IMG/VR virus record: IMGVR_UViG_3300021356_000044
Location: 1 to 42,466 of that record
Strand: one strand, 5' to 3'
Source: a virus
Length of the DNA stretch: 42,466 nt
In this document: in pieces, positions 35,747 through 42,466 of the stretch
How positions within the stretch are numbered: position 1 is the first letter of the stretch
Layout: every line of letters starts with the position of its first letter
Position numbers and translations under genes: made by a program
The notes under the pieces: model-generated
The model's input: only the letters and a program-made list of their open reading frames with translations
Database searches by the model: none
What the model was told of the DNA's origin: nothing

Positions 35747-35910
35747 TATCTATTATAATAACTGCTAATAATCCGTCGTAGTAATTCTGAAGTGTTAATG
35801 TCAAGAACTTCACAATCAGATTGCAAACTTTCAAGCTGCTTTTCAGTCACATAAATTTGTAACTTAATCTTCTTGCTGGGCTTCGTTCTCGCTGGCTTGA
35901 CTAACTTCAA
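35746..35910 (-). CDS. 54-aa ribbon-helix-helix DNA-binding protein
   Basis: 54 aa: basic N-terminus (MKLVKPARTKPSKK), a strand IKLQIYVTEKQLESL, then the two helices (LQSDCEVL and NTSELLRRIISSYY). This is the CopG/Arc-type RHH pattern. TTG start, 6 nt after AGGAG. Stop overlaps the next ATG (TAATG). A candidate transcriptional repressor; its operator is unknown, and the palindromic promoters in the left arm are possible targets. Confidence 0.68.
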   Translation of the reverse strand: MKLVKPARTKPSKKIKLQIYVTEKQLESLQSDCEVLDINTSELLRRIISSYYNR

Positions 35911-35940
35911 AGCTATCTCCTCGCAATGCTTATTGTAGCC

Positions 35941-37023
35941 CTATTGTAGTCGCGTTTTGCCCTGCATGTCAAGCCTATTCCACTCCATGCTGTAGAGCGT
36001 GTAGTCAAGGCTTCTCAGACGCACTGCGGAGCCGATCAGAGCGCTGTTCTCGGCGCGAGAGCGCTTGCCTGCGTCCCTGTCATCGTCTAGTGGGTGGAGG
36101 ACCGTCTTAACGGTCCCACTAAGCATGTCTGCAAACCGTTCAAGTTCTGGGTACCCATCTTTATCCCAATAGAATATTTTAGTTTTAAACTTATCTAGCA
36201 GCCTAGCTTGCCTCTTTGAAAGAGATTTTCCATATGTAGCTGCGCCCATATCTCCTACAGCTATAGCGTCAAACGCACCCTCTGTAAGAACAATAGTGTC
36301 TCCTTTGACCCTATCTAAGTTGAATATAAACTTGCTTTGACTGTTATCTGTAGGAGCTAGGTATTTAGCACTCAACCCTGTAGGAAAAAATTTTCTTCCT
36401 ACATAAGTAACTAAGTCCCCCTTGTAGTAGTCTGGAATTACAATTCTGCCAGCGTACCTTCCAGAGAAGCAGTATCTAATCTTATATTTTATAATGTCTT
36501 GCTTAGTAAGTTTTCTCTCGTTGATTAGATAGTCCCTCACCTGCTTAACCTGACCAATGAGGGGCTTTACCTTACACTTTTCGTAAACCGGAACGAACGT
36601 TCCATCAAACTCTAACGGCTTATAGTCTTTGTACTCTTCATCCTCTTCTTCTACAGACTGTAAGTACAAATCCTCAAGAATCTCATCAAGATCGGCCTTG
36701 TCAGTAAGAAATACATCCCCATCCAACAGATAGGTGACTACCTCATTAACTGACACGTTCTCCATGTCAGCTATAAACTGAGGGAGCCACTTAGGGTCGT
36801 ATTTACACTTCTGGCAGTAAACCAGCCCTGCACTCAGAAGCACGTAGAAGTGACCTGTCTTGTTGTCTTCGCAGAAAGGGCAGTGTGTTCTTATTCGATA
36901 GTCTTTAGTAGTGGTATAAATTTTGTCAAAAATGCTGTATACATACTCTTCAAAAGGGTAATTTTTGATAGCCTTATACAGCTTCTTTTTATCATAAGTG
37001 TAATTATAATTTGATCTGCTCAT
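35941..37023 (-). CDS. DnaG-type primase (zinc and toprim domains)
   Basis: 360 aa. Zinc-binding part CPFCEDNKTGHFYV...CQKCKYD (about 49-77), then a toprim domain: VLTEGAFDAIAVGDMGAAT (about 250-268, catalytic Glu), FYWDKDGYPEL and HPLDDDRDAGK. It makes RNA primers for lagging-strand synthesis together with the DnaB-like helicase 39766..41064. Start taken at ATG 37023; TTG 37035 is possible. Its 3' third is clearly GC-richer than the rest. Confidence 0.9.
   Translation of the reverse strand: MSRSNYNYTYDKKKLYKAIKNYPFEEYVYSIFDKIYTTTKDYRIRTHCPFCEDNKTGHFYVLLSAGLVYCQKCKYDPKWLPQFIADMENVSVNEVVTYLLDGDVFLTDKADLDEILEDLYLQSVEEEDEEYKDYKPLEFDGTFVPVYEKCKVKPLIGQVKQVRDYLINERKLTKQDIIKYKIRYCFSGRYAGRIVIPDYYKGDLVTYVGRKFFPTGLSAKYLAPTDNSQSKFIFNLDRVKGDTIVLTEGAFDAIAVGDMGAATYGKSLSKRQARLLDKFKTKIFYWDKDGYPELERFADMLSGTVKTVLHPLDDDRDAGKRSRAENSALIGSAVRLRSLDYTLYSMEWNRLDMQGKTRLQ
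35943..35972 (-). promoter_or_regulatory. possible promoter before the RHH gene
   Basis: TTGACA (35967-35972), 18-bp spacer, TACAAT (35943-35948), lying in the last codons of the primase gene and pointing at the RHH gene. The word CTATTGTAG is repeated directly downstream. No dyad. Confidence 0.5.
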
Positions 37024-37345
37024 TACAGGTTTCAAACTCTTCTTCTAAGAACTCCTCAGCCATGTCTATGGCCCAAGGCTCTTTTTTATCCATTTCTGTA
37101 ATTATGTTATGACTGACCATCTCAGATAGTATTTCATCTAAACCCCAATTTGATTTTACAAAAAAATCATCATGTTTGGGCTTTATTGATTTTAATGAAT
37201 CAAGCTTTTCTATCTGAGTTTTAGTTAGCCTCTTATTTATATTATAATATTCTTGGCACTTTTTGAGAAACGAAGAAGTAGGAAATCTTTCCTTAGCCTC
37301 TTGTAATATTTCCCAATAACCGCGCTCCTCTAAAAAGTCCGACAT
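37004..37345 (-). CDS. hypothetical helical protein
   Basis: 113 aa, helical, basic first half (FPTSSFLKKCQEYYNINKRL) and acidic second half (AIDMAEEFLEEEFETCNE). It overlaps the primase start by about 20 nt, so the two are coupled. Function unknown; primase/helicase accessory is conceivable from position. Confidence 0.65.
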   Translation of the reverse strand: MSDFLEERGYWEILQEAKERFPTSSFLKKCQEYYNINKRLTKTQIEKLDSLKSIKPKHDDFFVKSNWGLDEILSEMVSHNIITEMDKKEPWAIDMAEEFLEEEFETCNEQIKL

Positions 37346-37348
37346 CTA

Positions 37349-37942
37349 TCAGCAAGGATCCCAGACATCACACCAACCCCCACAGCATTTAGGGATGGGG
37401 CAATGAACGTTCTGCTCATTTGTGCCTGCCCAATAGCAGGTAAACGCATCTTCTGGACACTCAGGCCAGCCATACTTGCCAGCGCACTTCTGGTTAATCA
37501 TGTCGCTGGCGCTATTTTTACACTCACCTTTTGGGTGACACTTCATGTCACACCCACAATAATAATTTTCCCAGCTAACTGAGCCATAAGGAATGTCTGG
37601 GTTTGCTGGCCCTAGCTCCTGACAGTCTGTTGGGTAATCAAAATAAACCTCACAGTAGTGAACCTGCCAGTGACAATCTACTTTAGAATCTGAACAAGTA
37701 GACTCCACAGGAGTTACCGGCTTATCTCTGTTAGGAACCTTTATAGGTGGTAGGTTTCTTTGTAGAACCTGAAAAGTAAATATTATAGACAACAGTAGTA
37801 TTACTGATGCGACTGCTATTTTTTTAGTTTTCAAGAGATCACCCATTTTTTCTACACGGTAGAATATACCTAATGTAAATAAAAATAAAAAAAAGAATAT
37901 AGTAAATACAATCTCTTCTAACACCCTGGACAGATGACTCAT
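37349..37942 (-). CDS. membrane protein with Cys-rich outer domain
   Basis: 197 aa. Two hydrophobic segments (10-30, FTIFFFLFLFTLGIF; 43-62, VASVILLLSIIFTFQVL) leave a Cys-rich C-terminal domain of about 130 residues with some 18 Cys (CSDSKVDCHW, CGCDMKCHPKGEC, CPIPKCCGGWCDVWDPC). Disulfide bonds imply an oxidising location, outside the cytoplasm. Not similar to any phage family I know; a host-envelope role is an inference. ATG behind AGGAAGG. Confidence 0.7.
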   Translation of the reverse strand: MSHLSRVLEEIVFTIFFFLFLFTLGIFYRVEKMGDLLKTKKIAVASVILLLSIIFTFQVLQRNLPPIKVPNRDKPVTPVESTCSDSKVDCHWQVHYCEVYFDYPTDCQELGPANPDIPYGSVSWENYYCGCDMKCHPKGECKNSASDMINQKCAGKYGWPECPEDAFTCYWAGTNEQNVHCPIPKCCGGWCDVWDPC

Positions 37943-37951
37943 GCGACCTTC

Positions 37952-38332
37952 CTACTCATACTCCTTCTCCATCTCCTCTTTGAGTGTCGCCAGAATATCG
38001 CCTGCGGAATGGTCGTCGGGCAACCGCCCGTCTTCCGCCCTAAGCGCAATTTCTCTAGACAAGCCCACATACTTGTTGATTCCTGAGAGCGTTTGAAATA
38101 CGTGCTTGTTGGCCTCCAGCATGGCTGAGATAGCACGTCGCTGGTCGTATACCTCAAGCGCGAGATCACGGGCAGCTTTGGCTAAGGCCTTAATCTCGTC
38201 TGGGTCCAGCCCATCGGCTGAATCCACCCGCCGTTCGATTGTGCTGAGAAATACATCCATAAGCTGTGGTCTGCCGGTACTGATAGCAGCATACAACATA
38301 AGCAAATCACCATTCTTGATTTCCTCGTTCAT
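37952..38332 (-). CDS. hypothetical protein of foreign base composition
   Basis: 126 aa, helical and Ala/Leu-rich (ALAKAARDLALEVYDQRRAI). ATG at 38332 follows AAGGA by 9 nt; an ATG nine codons earlier has no ribosome-binding site. The gene is visibly GC-richer and uses more CGC/GCC codons than the flanking genes, which suggests recent acquisition. Function unknown. Confidence 0.65.
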   Translation of the reverse strand: MNEEIKNGDLLMLYAAISTGRPQLMDVFLSTIERRVDSADGLDPDEIKALAKAARDLALEVYDQRRAISAMLEANKHVFQTLSGINKYVGLSREIALRAEDGRLPDDHSAGDILATLKEEMEKEYE

Positions 38333-38397
38333 AGCGTCACATCCTTTAATCTCATTCACCAGCGCGGCAGATCACTGCGTTTCTACCACGCCAGATG

Positions 38398-38661
38398 TTA
38401 TAAACTTTTAGCTATTATAATGTTCTTTTCTCCGGTAACTCCTTCCCAAACATTACCGACAGATTCCATAAATGACTCTCTATCAATACCCATAGTCTTA
38501 GCAACTATAGCTGCATACTCTATCGCTCTGTGCGAAGTCATGATGTAGCCAACCTCAGTGGGCATATCTCCAGGCAACTCCCCGTAAACACACAAAGCGT
38601 TGTAAAGGCTCTTGACGTTCTCACCGATTAGCTTCTCATCTACTTTTTGCTCTTCACTCAT
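38398..38661 (-). CDS. hypothetical protein
   Basis: 87 aa, helical (ENVKSLYNALCVYGELPGDM, HRAIEYAAIVAKTMGIDRES). Follows the amidase gene by 16 nt. No family recognised. Confidence 0.65.
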   Translation of the reverse strand: MSEEQKVDEKLIGENVKSLYNALCVYGELPGDMPTEVGYIMTSHRAIEYAAIVAKTMGIDRESFMESVGNVWEGVTGEKNIIIAKSL

Positions 38662-38677
38662 AAAAATCTCCTATAAA

Positions 38678-39550
38678 TTAACGATACTTAATCCCCGCGT
38701 ATCGGGGGTCCCAAGCCTCAGGAATTGGGTTTCCGGTAAGCCACTTAGCCCCCTTCCCCCCATCAGAAAGACCAAGCTTCTCCTGAGCCCAAATACCACA
38801 AGCCTTCCATATCAAAGATCCTGGGTCTGAAGTTCTGGACGCAGAAGTTTGTCTGTGTGCATGGACGAACTTTATCTCGCCCCCACGCCTTCCAATCTCT
38901 TCGCATATATATTCAATGGTTTCCCTAGTAGACTGAATAATCTCATCGGTGGGAACCATTGGCTTTCGATTAGGTCTGCTTTTTGGCTTCCAGAAATACT
39001 TTGGGTCTACTCCAATGCCTGAGTAGTACCCATCACACTCAATACCGACATCATGAGTGTTAAATACATTCTGTGCCTGAGCCATACGCTTCAGCACGTC
39101 ATTAATGTAGTGGGACTCACCGTTGGGATGAGTAATGAAGTGCATGTCTAACGTGTACGGGCATCGACCATTAAAGAAAGTAGCAGTTTGATGTAATGTA
39201 ATTCCAGTAATGTCTTTAACATTACGCTCTCTTCTAACTGGCTTCTTTTTTTGTCTTCTTCTTTTTTGTGCTTCATCTCTATAATCAATCATACAAGAAG
39301 TCATGAGATTCAAAGAATCTTCATCTGCCTCTTCTGCCAACTTTTCAGCTAACTCAATAATGTGGTCGCCAATAGTTTCTTGGTCTGGTTCAAACTCAAT
39401 ATCATGAGCCTCGGTAAAATCCTCAGTAGCTAAAAAAGTTTCATTGCCAGGGGAACCATCAGCACCCCACTTAGGCAAGTCATAACCAAGCTTCATTAGA
39501 TTTCTCTGAAACGCTTTAGCTTCCTTAGACTTTTTTCCGCGCTCAATCAT
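38678..39550 (-). CDS. N-acetylmuramoyl-L-alanine amidase (endolysin) with peptidoglycan-binding domain
   Basis: 290 aa. N-terminal domain (residues 4-50) is a PG_binding_1-type fold (FQRNLMKLGYDLPKWGADGS). The catalytic amidase_2 domain (about 117-280) has the zinc ligands in GITLHQTAT, FVHAHRQ and TSDPGSL, and a CDGYYSGI loop. Cuts the amide bond between MurNAc and the stem peptide at the end of infection. No signal peptide seen. Start ATG at 39550 behind GGAGAG. No holin adjacent. Confidence 0.92.
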   Translation of the reverse strand: MIERGKKSKEAKAFQRNLMKLGYDLPKWGADGSPGNETFLATEDFTEAHDIEFEPDQETIGDHIIELAEKLAEEADEDSLNLMTSCMIDYRDEAQKRRRQKKKPVRRERNVKDITGITLHQTATFFNGRCPYTLDMHFITHPNGESHYINDVLKRMAQAQNVFNTHDVGIECDGYYSGIGVDPKYFWKPKSRPNRKPMVPTDEIIQSTRETIEYICEEIGRRGGEIKFVHAHRQTSASRTSDPGSLIWKACGIWAQEKLGLSDGGKGAKWLTGNPIPEAWDPRYAGIKYR

Positions 39551-39565
39551 TTTACTCTCCACAGT

Positions 39566-39769
39566 TTATTGTTGTCTGCTTTTCTTTTTATCAGTAAACC
39601 AAACCCTTGCATTTAACGTGCAAACCATGTCATCTCTACAATAGTAATATTCTTCTCTAGGAAGATTAGGATTTTTTAGATCTGGATGTAAACTCATTAC
39701 AGCCAAATCTAAATCAGACCTAGCTTTTCCACATGAACCGCAATTTATTATTTTCTCTAAATTTTTCAT
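39566..39769 (-). CDS. small zinc-ribbon protein
   Basis: 67 aa: CGSC (about 10-13) and CRDDMVC (44-50) make a Cys4 site; the rest is short strands and a basic end. The ATG overlaps the helicase stop (ATGA). Function unknown. Confidence 0.68.
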   Translation of the reverse strand: MKNLEKIINCGSCGKARSDLDLAVMSLHPDLKNPNLPREEYYYCRDDMVCTLNARVWFTDKKKSRQQ

Positions 39770-41064
39770 GGCTCCATCATCGCTATGTCTGCGTAAAATC
39801 TTCCCATGTAATAGTTAGTAGTGATCGGAATCTCAATCTGTGCTGGGCTATCTCGATTCTTAGCTAGAAATATCCGCATCTTTCGTTCTTCGTGCTCTGC
39901 CTTTGTCTGGCACAAGGCAGCTATAACGTCAGCTATGGCAGCTTTACCGAAGTCCTCTGCTACGTCACCAATGGTGATAATCTTTTTAGCCAGAGAAGAT
40001 CTATTTGCCTGACTCGCAGTCCACAAAGGCAACTCTTCATCAACTGCCCAGCCTCTTAAGTTTTTGTAGATGTAAGAAAGATTCTGGCGTTCTTCTGCAA
40101 ACTTTGTTGAAGACGCTAACTCATCAGCATAATCAACTACTATAAGATCTGGATACCAGTTTTCGTTTCTAAGATTTTCTACATAAGCAATAAGGGTTTG
40201 TACTGTAGCTCGCTTAGAGCCATACTCCTTTATGTGTAGCGCCTTTTCAAATTTACTTTCCCAATACTTAATTTTTTCTTCGACATAAGATTCCCTCTCC
40301 ATCAAATCTTTAGAAGTCACTTCAGCTAGTGACATGTCGAATCTATCTAAGTATCTATCCTCACTCATCTCCAAAGTGAAGATGACCACCTTTCTGCCTA
40401 TCCTGACATTATGCTCTGCTAAGTGCTTTAATGCCATAGACTTACCACGGTTAGGTGGTGCTAAGATAACCCCCAACTCTTTTGACCCAAGACCACCAAA
40501 CCTTAGATAGTTGTCTAGTTCAGCAATCCCGGTGGGGCATGTTTTTACCTTTATCTTTCTTCGCTCTACCCTTTCCTTTAGCACATCAACACTAGGATAG
40601 TATTGACCTTTTCTATGCTGGTAGGTTGATTCGTACAGAGCGGAGCTAAACACGTTTGGGATAGACTCTAAAGTATCGGAATCATAAAGCTCTTTCGCTT
40701 TTACAAAAGCTTCCCTGACTGCTTCTTTCTGGATGAAAGAAACTGCCTCACTCATAATGAAATCTCTATCCCGAGTTTCATCTTCCTGAAGCTGCTTCCA
40801 AATATACTTTATGCTTTCTACTCTATCTTTTGAAAACCCAGACTTCTTAGAAGACAGCTCTTCTTTAATCTTCCTAACTAACGCTCTAGTAGTTATAGGT
40901 TCTCTGTAATTTTTATAAAAGGAACGTATTTGATTAAAGACCCACTTCAAGTCTTTAGTTTCAAAATACGCTGGCTTCATGTGGGCAGTGCTATATGCTA
41001 AAAACTTTTTGTCCTTTAGCATCAAAGCCATAATGCCCATTTGAAAATCTACATCGTATTCCAC
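39766..41064 (-). CDS. dnaB: DnaB-like replicative helicase
   Basis: 432 aa. N-terminal helical domain (1-140), then the RecA-like motor: Walker A APPNRGKSM (202-210; first residue Ala instead of Gly), VVIFTLEMSEDRYLDRFDM (H1a/DnaB motif), Walker B DLIVVDYADEL, ANRSS and the end motif. Unwinds DNA 5'-3' ahead of the polymerase and recruits the primase. GTG start, 6 nt after AGGA. Confidence 0.92.
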   Translation of the reverse strand: MEYDVDFQMGIMALMLKDKKFLAYSTAHMKPAYFETKDLKWVFNQIRSFYKNYREPITTRALVRKIKEELSSKKSGFSKDRVESIKYIWKQLQEDETRDRDFIMSEAVSFIQKEAVREAFVKAKELYDSDTLESIPNVFSSALYESTYQHRKGQYYPSVDVLKERVERRKIKVKTCPTGIAELDNYLRFGGLGSKELGVILAPPNRGKSMALKHLAEHNVRIGRKVVIFTLEMSEDRYLDRFDMSLAEVTSKDLMERESYVEEKIKYWESKFEKALHIKEYGSKRATVQTLIAYVENLRNENWYPDLIVVDYADELASSTKFAEERQNLSYIYKNLRGWAVDEELPLWTASQANRSSLAKKIITIGDVAEDFGKAAIADVIAALCQTKAEHEERKMRIFLAKNRDSPAQIEIPITTNYYMGRFYADIAMMEP

Positions 41065-41072
41065 TATATATC

Positions 41073-41465
41073 CTAGTTGAGAGTTTCACCCTCTGCTTTT
41101 ACTTCTACGTAAGAATCTCTATTTTTATCAGTCAAAATATCAAACCACTCTTCAGTTTCAATATACTTATATATGCCCTTTGGAGAAAGCTGGTCTGGGT
41201 AGTCCTTTGGATCTATCTCTGTACGCACAGTTATAGTGATAGTCAGATCAATAGCGTTCACACTACGAAGAAACCTTTTCTCCCCAGGCAACAAAGTTGC
41301 ACACCGCTTTCTGACCTCATGGTTCTCTTTCTGCTTTTCAATGTTAAATCTAGTTCGCTTTATAGGTTTTCTTTTTTGTAACTTTTCAGATATCTCTTCT
41401 GCCCTCTCTGAGTACCGAGTCTTCAGCTTGGGCTTATCCTTTTTCGGTCTAGGCTTCAGTCTCAT
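41073..41465 (-). CDS. basic protein with MRLK tail, unknown
   Basis: 130 aa. Residues 1-45 are Lys/Arg/Pro-rich (MRLKPRPKKDKPKLKTRYSE, KRKPIKRTRFN). The rest (60-130) is a beta-rich domain (VNAIDLTITITVRTEIDPKD). ATG overlaps the stop of the gene upstream (ATGA). One of the proteins with the shared tail. Function unknown. Confidence 0.7.
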   Translation of the reverse strand: MRLKPRPKKDKPKLKTRYSERAEEISEKLQKRKPIKRTRFNIEKQKENHEVRKRCATLLPGEKRFLRSVNAIDLTITITVRTEIDPKDYPDQLSPKGIYKYIETEEWFDILTDKNRDSYVEVKAEGETLN

Positions 41466-42466
41466 ATATCAATCCTTTTTGAGTCCTCAGACTCCCAGAA
41501 AAGCTTATTAACCTTCTCACCCCAATGCTTATTAGCAAGCATCGACAACCACTTAACCTGTGTCTTCAAGAATCCTAATGGGAGCGCTCTGGCTGGGAGC
41601 AGAGGGAATCCTAAGTCCTCAAAGATATACTTGTCAGTTAGGCCTCGCTCTTTCATGTCTTCATACAACCGCTTACCGTTAAGGTACTCAATCTTATCTT
41701 TATCAGACATTGAAAGTTTGTTTTTGCTTCTGTCTATCTTATAGGATTTCTCTACGTTATCTTTAGATTGATCCTCTAGGCAGATATCCCGCTTAAACCT
41801 TTTACAGTAGTCGTGGTATCTTCCGATGGCAGACCAGTTGGACATTACGCTGGTGATGTATTTAAGGTCTGGTGCGCTGTCCTTCCATGCGTTGTGGTAG
41901 TAGAACTGCGCCTCTATAAACCTGTCTACATCAAACTCTAACTGCTTGCAGATCGCAGCACCTAGAACATAACGCTTATACTGACCCCTCTTAGAGATAG
42001 GGACAAGGTTTATGAATCTGTTTCTATTATAATATCTAATCTTTTCTTCTAAAGATTTAGCAAAAGCTATCACCTCCTCACCTGTTACTTGAACTTTAGC
42101 AGTTAATACTTCCTCTTCGTATAAATCATCTGGCTTAACTACATGCTTTTTAGGCTTTTTTACTTCTATGAAATCATCTTCTTCTAGGTGTTCCATAGCT
42201 TTTTCCTTATTAAATAAGTACACCCTGCACTTCCCCGCATGATATTCGCCATTGTTCTGTAAACAAAGAATACCGTTATCTTCTAAAACTTGTTTTATTG
42301 ATAAGTAATGTAGGAGTGATTTTGAGTTAGACGATGCGTGCGCCCCCAACCGCCTAAACAGAGAAACTGGAACAGGTATCAACCCCTCCTTAGACAAGAG
42401 GTACCTAACCAGCCCATCAACAATATGAGACAGCTTAGCGATAGACGACTTATATATGAGGCGAGT
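41462..42466 (-). CDS. hypothetical protein, 5' end beyond the window
   Basis: At least 334 aa: the frame is open to the right edge (TRLIYKSSIAKLSHIVDGLV precedes the TTG at 42397), so the start is outside. Helical and basic with a compact region ICKQLEFDVDRFIEAQFYYH. Position before the helicase and the 41073 gene suggests a replication factor such as a loader or initiator, but no family motif is visible. Confidence 0.7.
   Translation of the reverse strand, partial: TRLIYKSSIAKLSHIVDGLVRYLLSKEGLIPVPVSLFRRLGAHASSNSKSLLHYLSIKQVLEDNGILCLQNNGEYHAGKCRVYLFNKEKAMEHLEEDDFIEVKKPKKHVVKPDDLYEEEVLTAKVQVTGEEVIAFAKSLEEKIRYYNRNRFINLVPISKRGQYKRYVLGAAICKQLEFDVDRFIEAQFYYHNAWKDSAPDLKYITSVMSNWSAIGRYHDYCKRFKRDICLEDQSKDNVEKSYKIDRSKNKLSMSDKDKIEYLNGKRLYEDMKERGLTDKYIFEDLGFPLLPARALPLGFLKTQVKWLSMLANKHWGEKVNKLFWESEDSKRIDI

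Noticed and set aside
36099-36116. GGACCGT/ACGGTCC inverted repeat as another copy of the 7684 operator
   Set aside because: It lies inside the primase coding sequence, has no promoter next to it, and shares only a 9-bp word with the 7684 site.

Overview
The window is part of a tailed double-stranded DNA phage genome (Caudoviricetes type). It carries both terminase subunits, a phage replication and recombination set (DNA polymerase I, RecA, SbcC/SbcD pair, gp32-like SSB, DnaB-type helicase, toprim primase), dUTPase, HNH endonuclease, two cell-wall hydrolases and four tRNA genes. No integrase, transposase, CRISPR array or virion structural gene was found. Every gene I can support lies on the minus strand, so transcription runs from right to left. 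Shine-Dalgarno sequences are mostly GGAGG or AGGAG and the promoters are sigma70-like, so early transcription probably uses the host RNA polymerase. I cannot name the host.

Left part (1-16.4 kb): about 50 small genes, 22 to 173 codons long and nearly all of unknown function. Most sit behind their own copy of a 45-bp promoter. Each copy has TTGACG or TTGACT, a 16-bp spacer ending in an extended TGG, the -10 TATACC, and a 10+10-bp palindrome (ACTCCCTAGG / CCTAGGGAGT) wrapped around the -10. About 20 bp of leader and GGAGG follow. I count 30 canonical copies and 3 divergent ones. Two paralogous 59/60-aa acidic proteins (7.8 and 10.9 kb) use the same promoter skeleton with different dyads. At 11.05-11.68 kb lies the largest gene-poor stretch, with many inverted and direct repeats. 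From 12.2 to 14.1 kb the small genes form short overlapping operons, including a 22-aa membrane peptide whose ribosome-binding site sits in a hairpin.

Middle (16.4-25.1 kb): tRNAs with CAU, UCU and UAA anticodons, with an almost fully paired 89-nt spacer between two of them. Then come unknown proteins with Lys/Arg-rich tails, DUF2786- and DUF932-type proteins, the small and large terminase subunits (large first in transcription order), a NYN-domain RNase, a PD-(D/E)XK nuclease, dUTPase, a two-helix membrane protein, a KTSC protein and tRNA-Pro(UGG).

Right part (25.1-42.5 kb): tightly packed, translationally coupled genes (ATGA and TAATG overlaps). They encode HNH endonuclease, a lytic-transglycosylase-like protein, SbcC, SbcD, RecA, gp32-like SSB, DNA polymerase I, an FmdB-like zinc ribbon, a ribbon-helix-helix regulator, primase, a Cys-rich membrane protein, amidase and the replicative helicase. 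A textbook intrinsic terminator lies between ssb and recA with no room for a new promoter. The last gene runs off the right edge.

Most worth following up: the one-promoter-per-gene array whose palindrome arms covary, and a shared basic N-terminal signature, M-(R/K)-(L/F)-K followed by Lys/Pro-rich sequence. That signature occurs on otherwise unrelated proteins including RecA, the polymerase and a nuclease. The sequence also yields about 18 genes or gene fragments shorter than about 60 codons, listed below with their reading frames.
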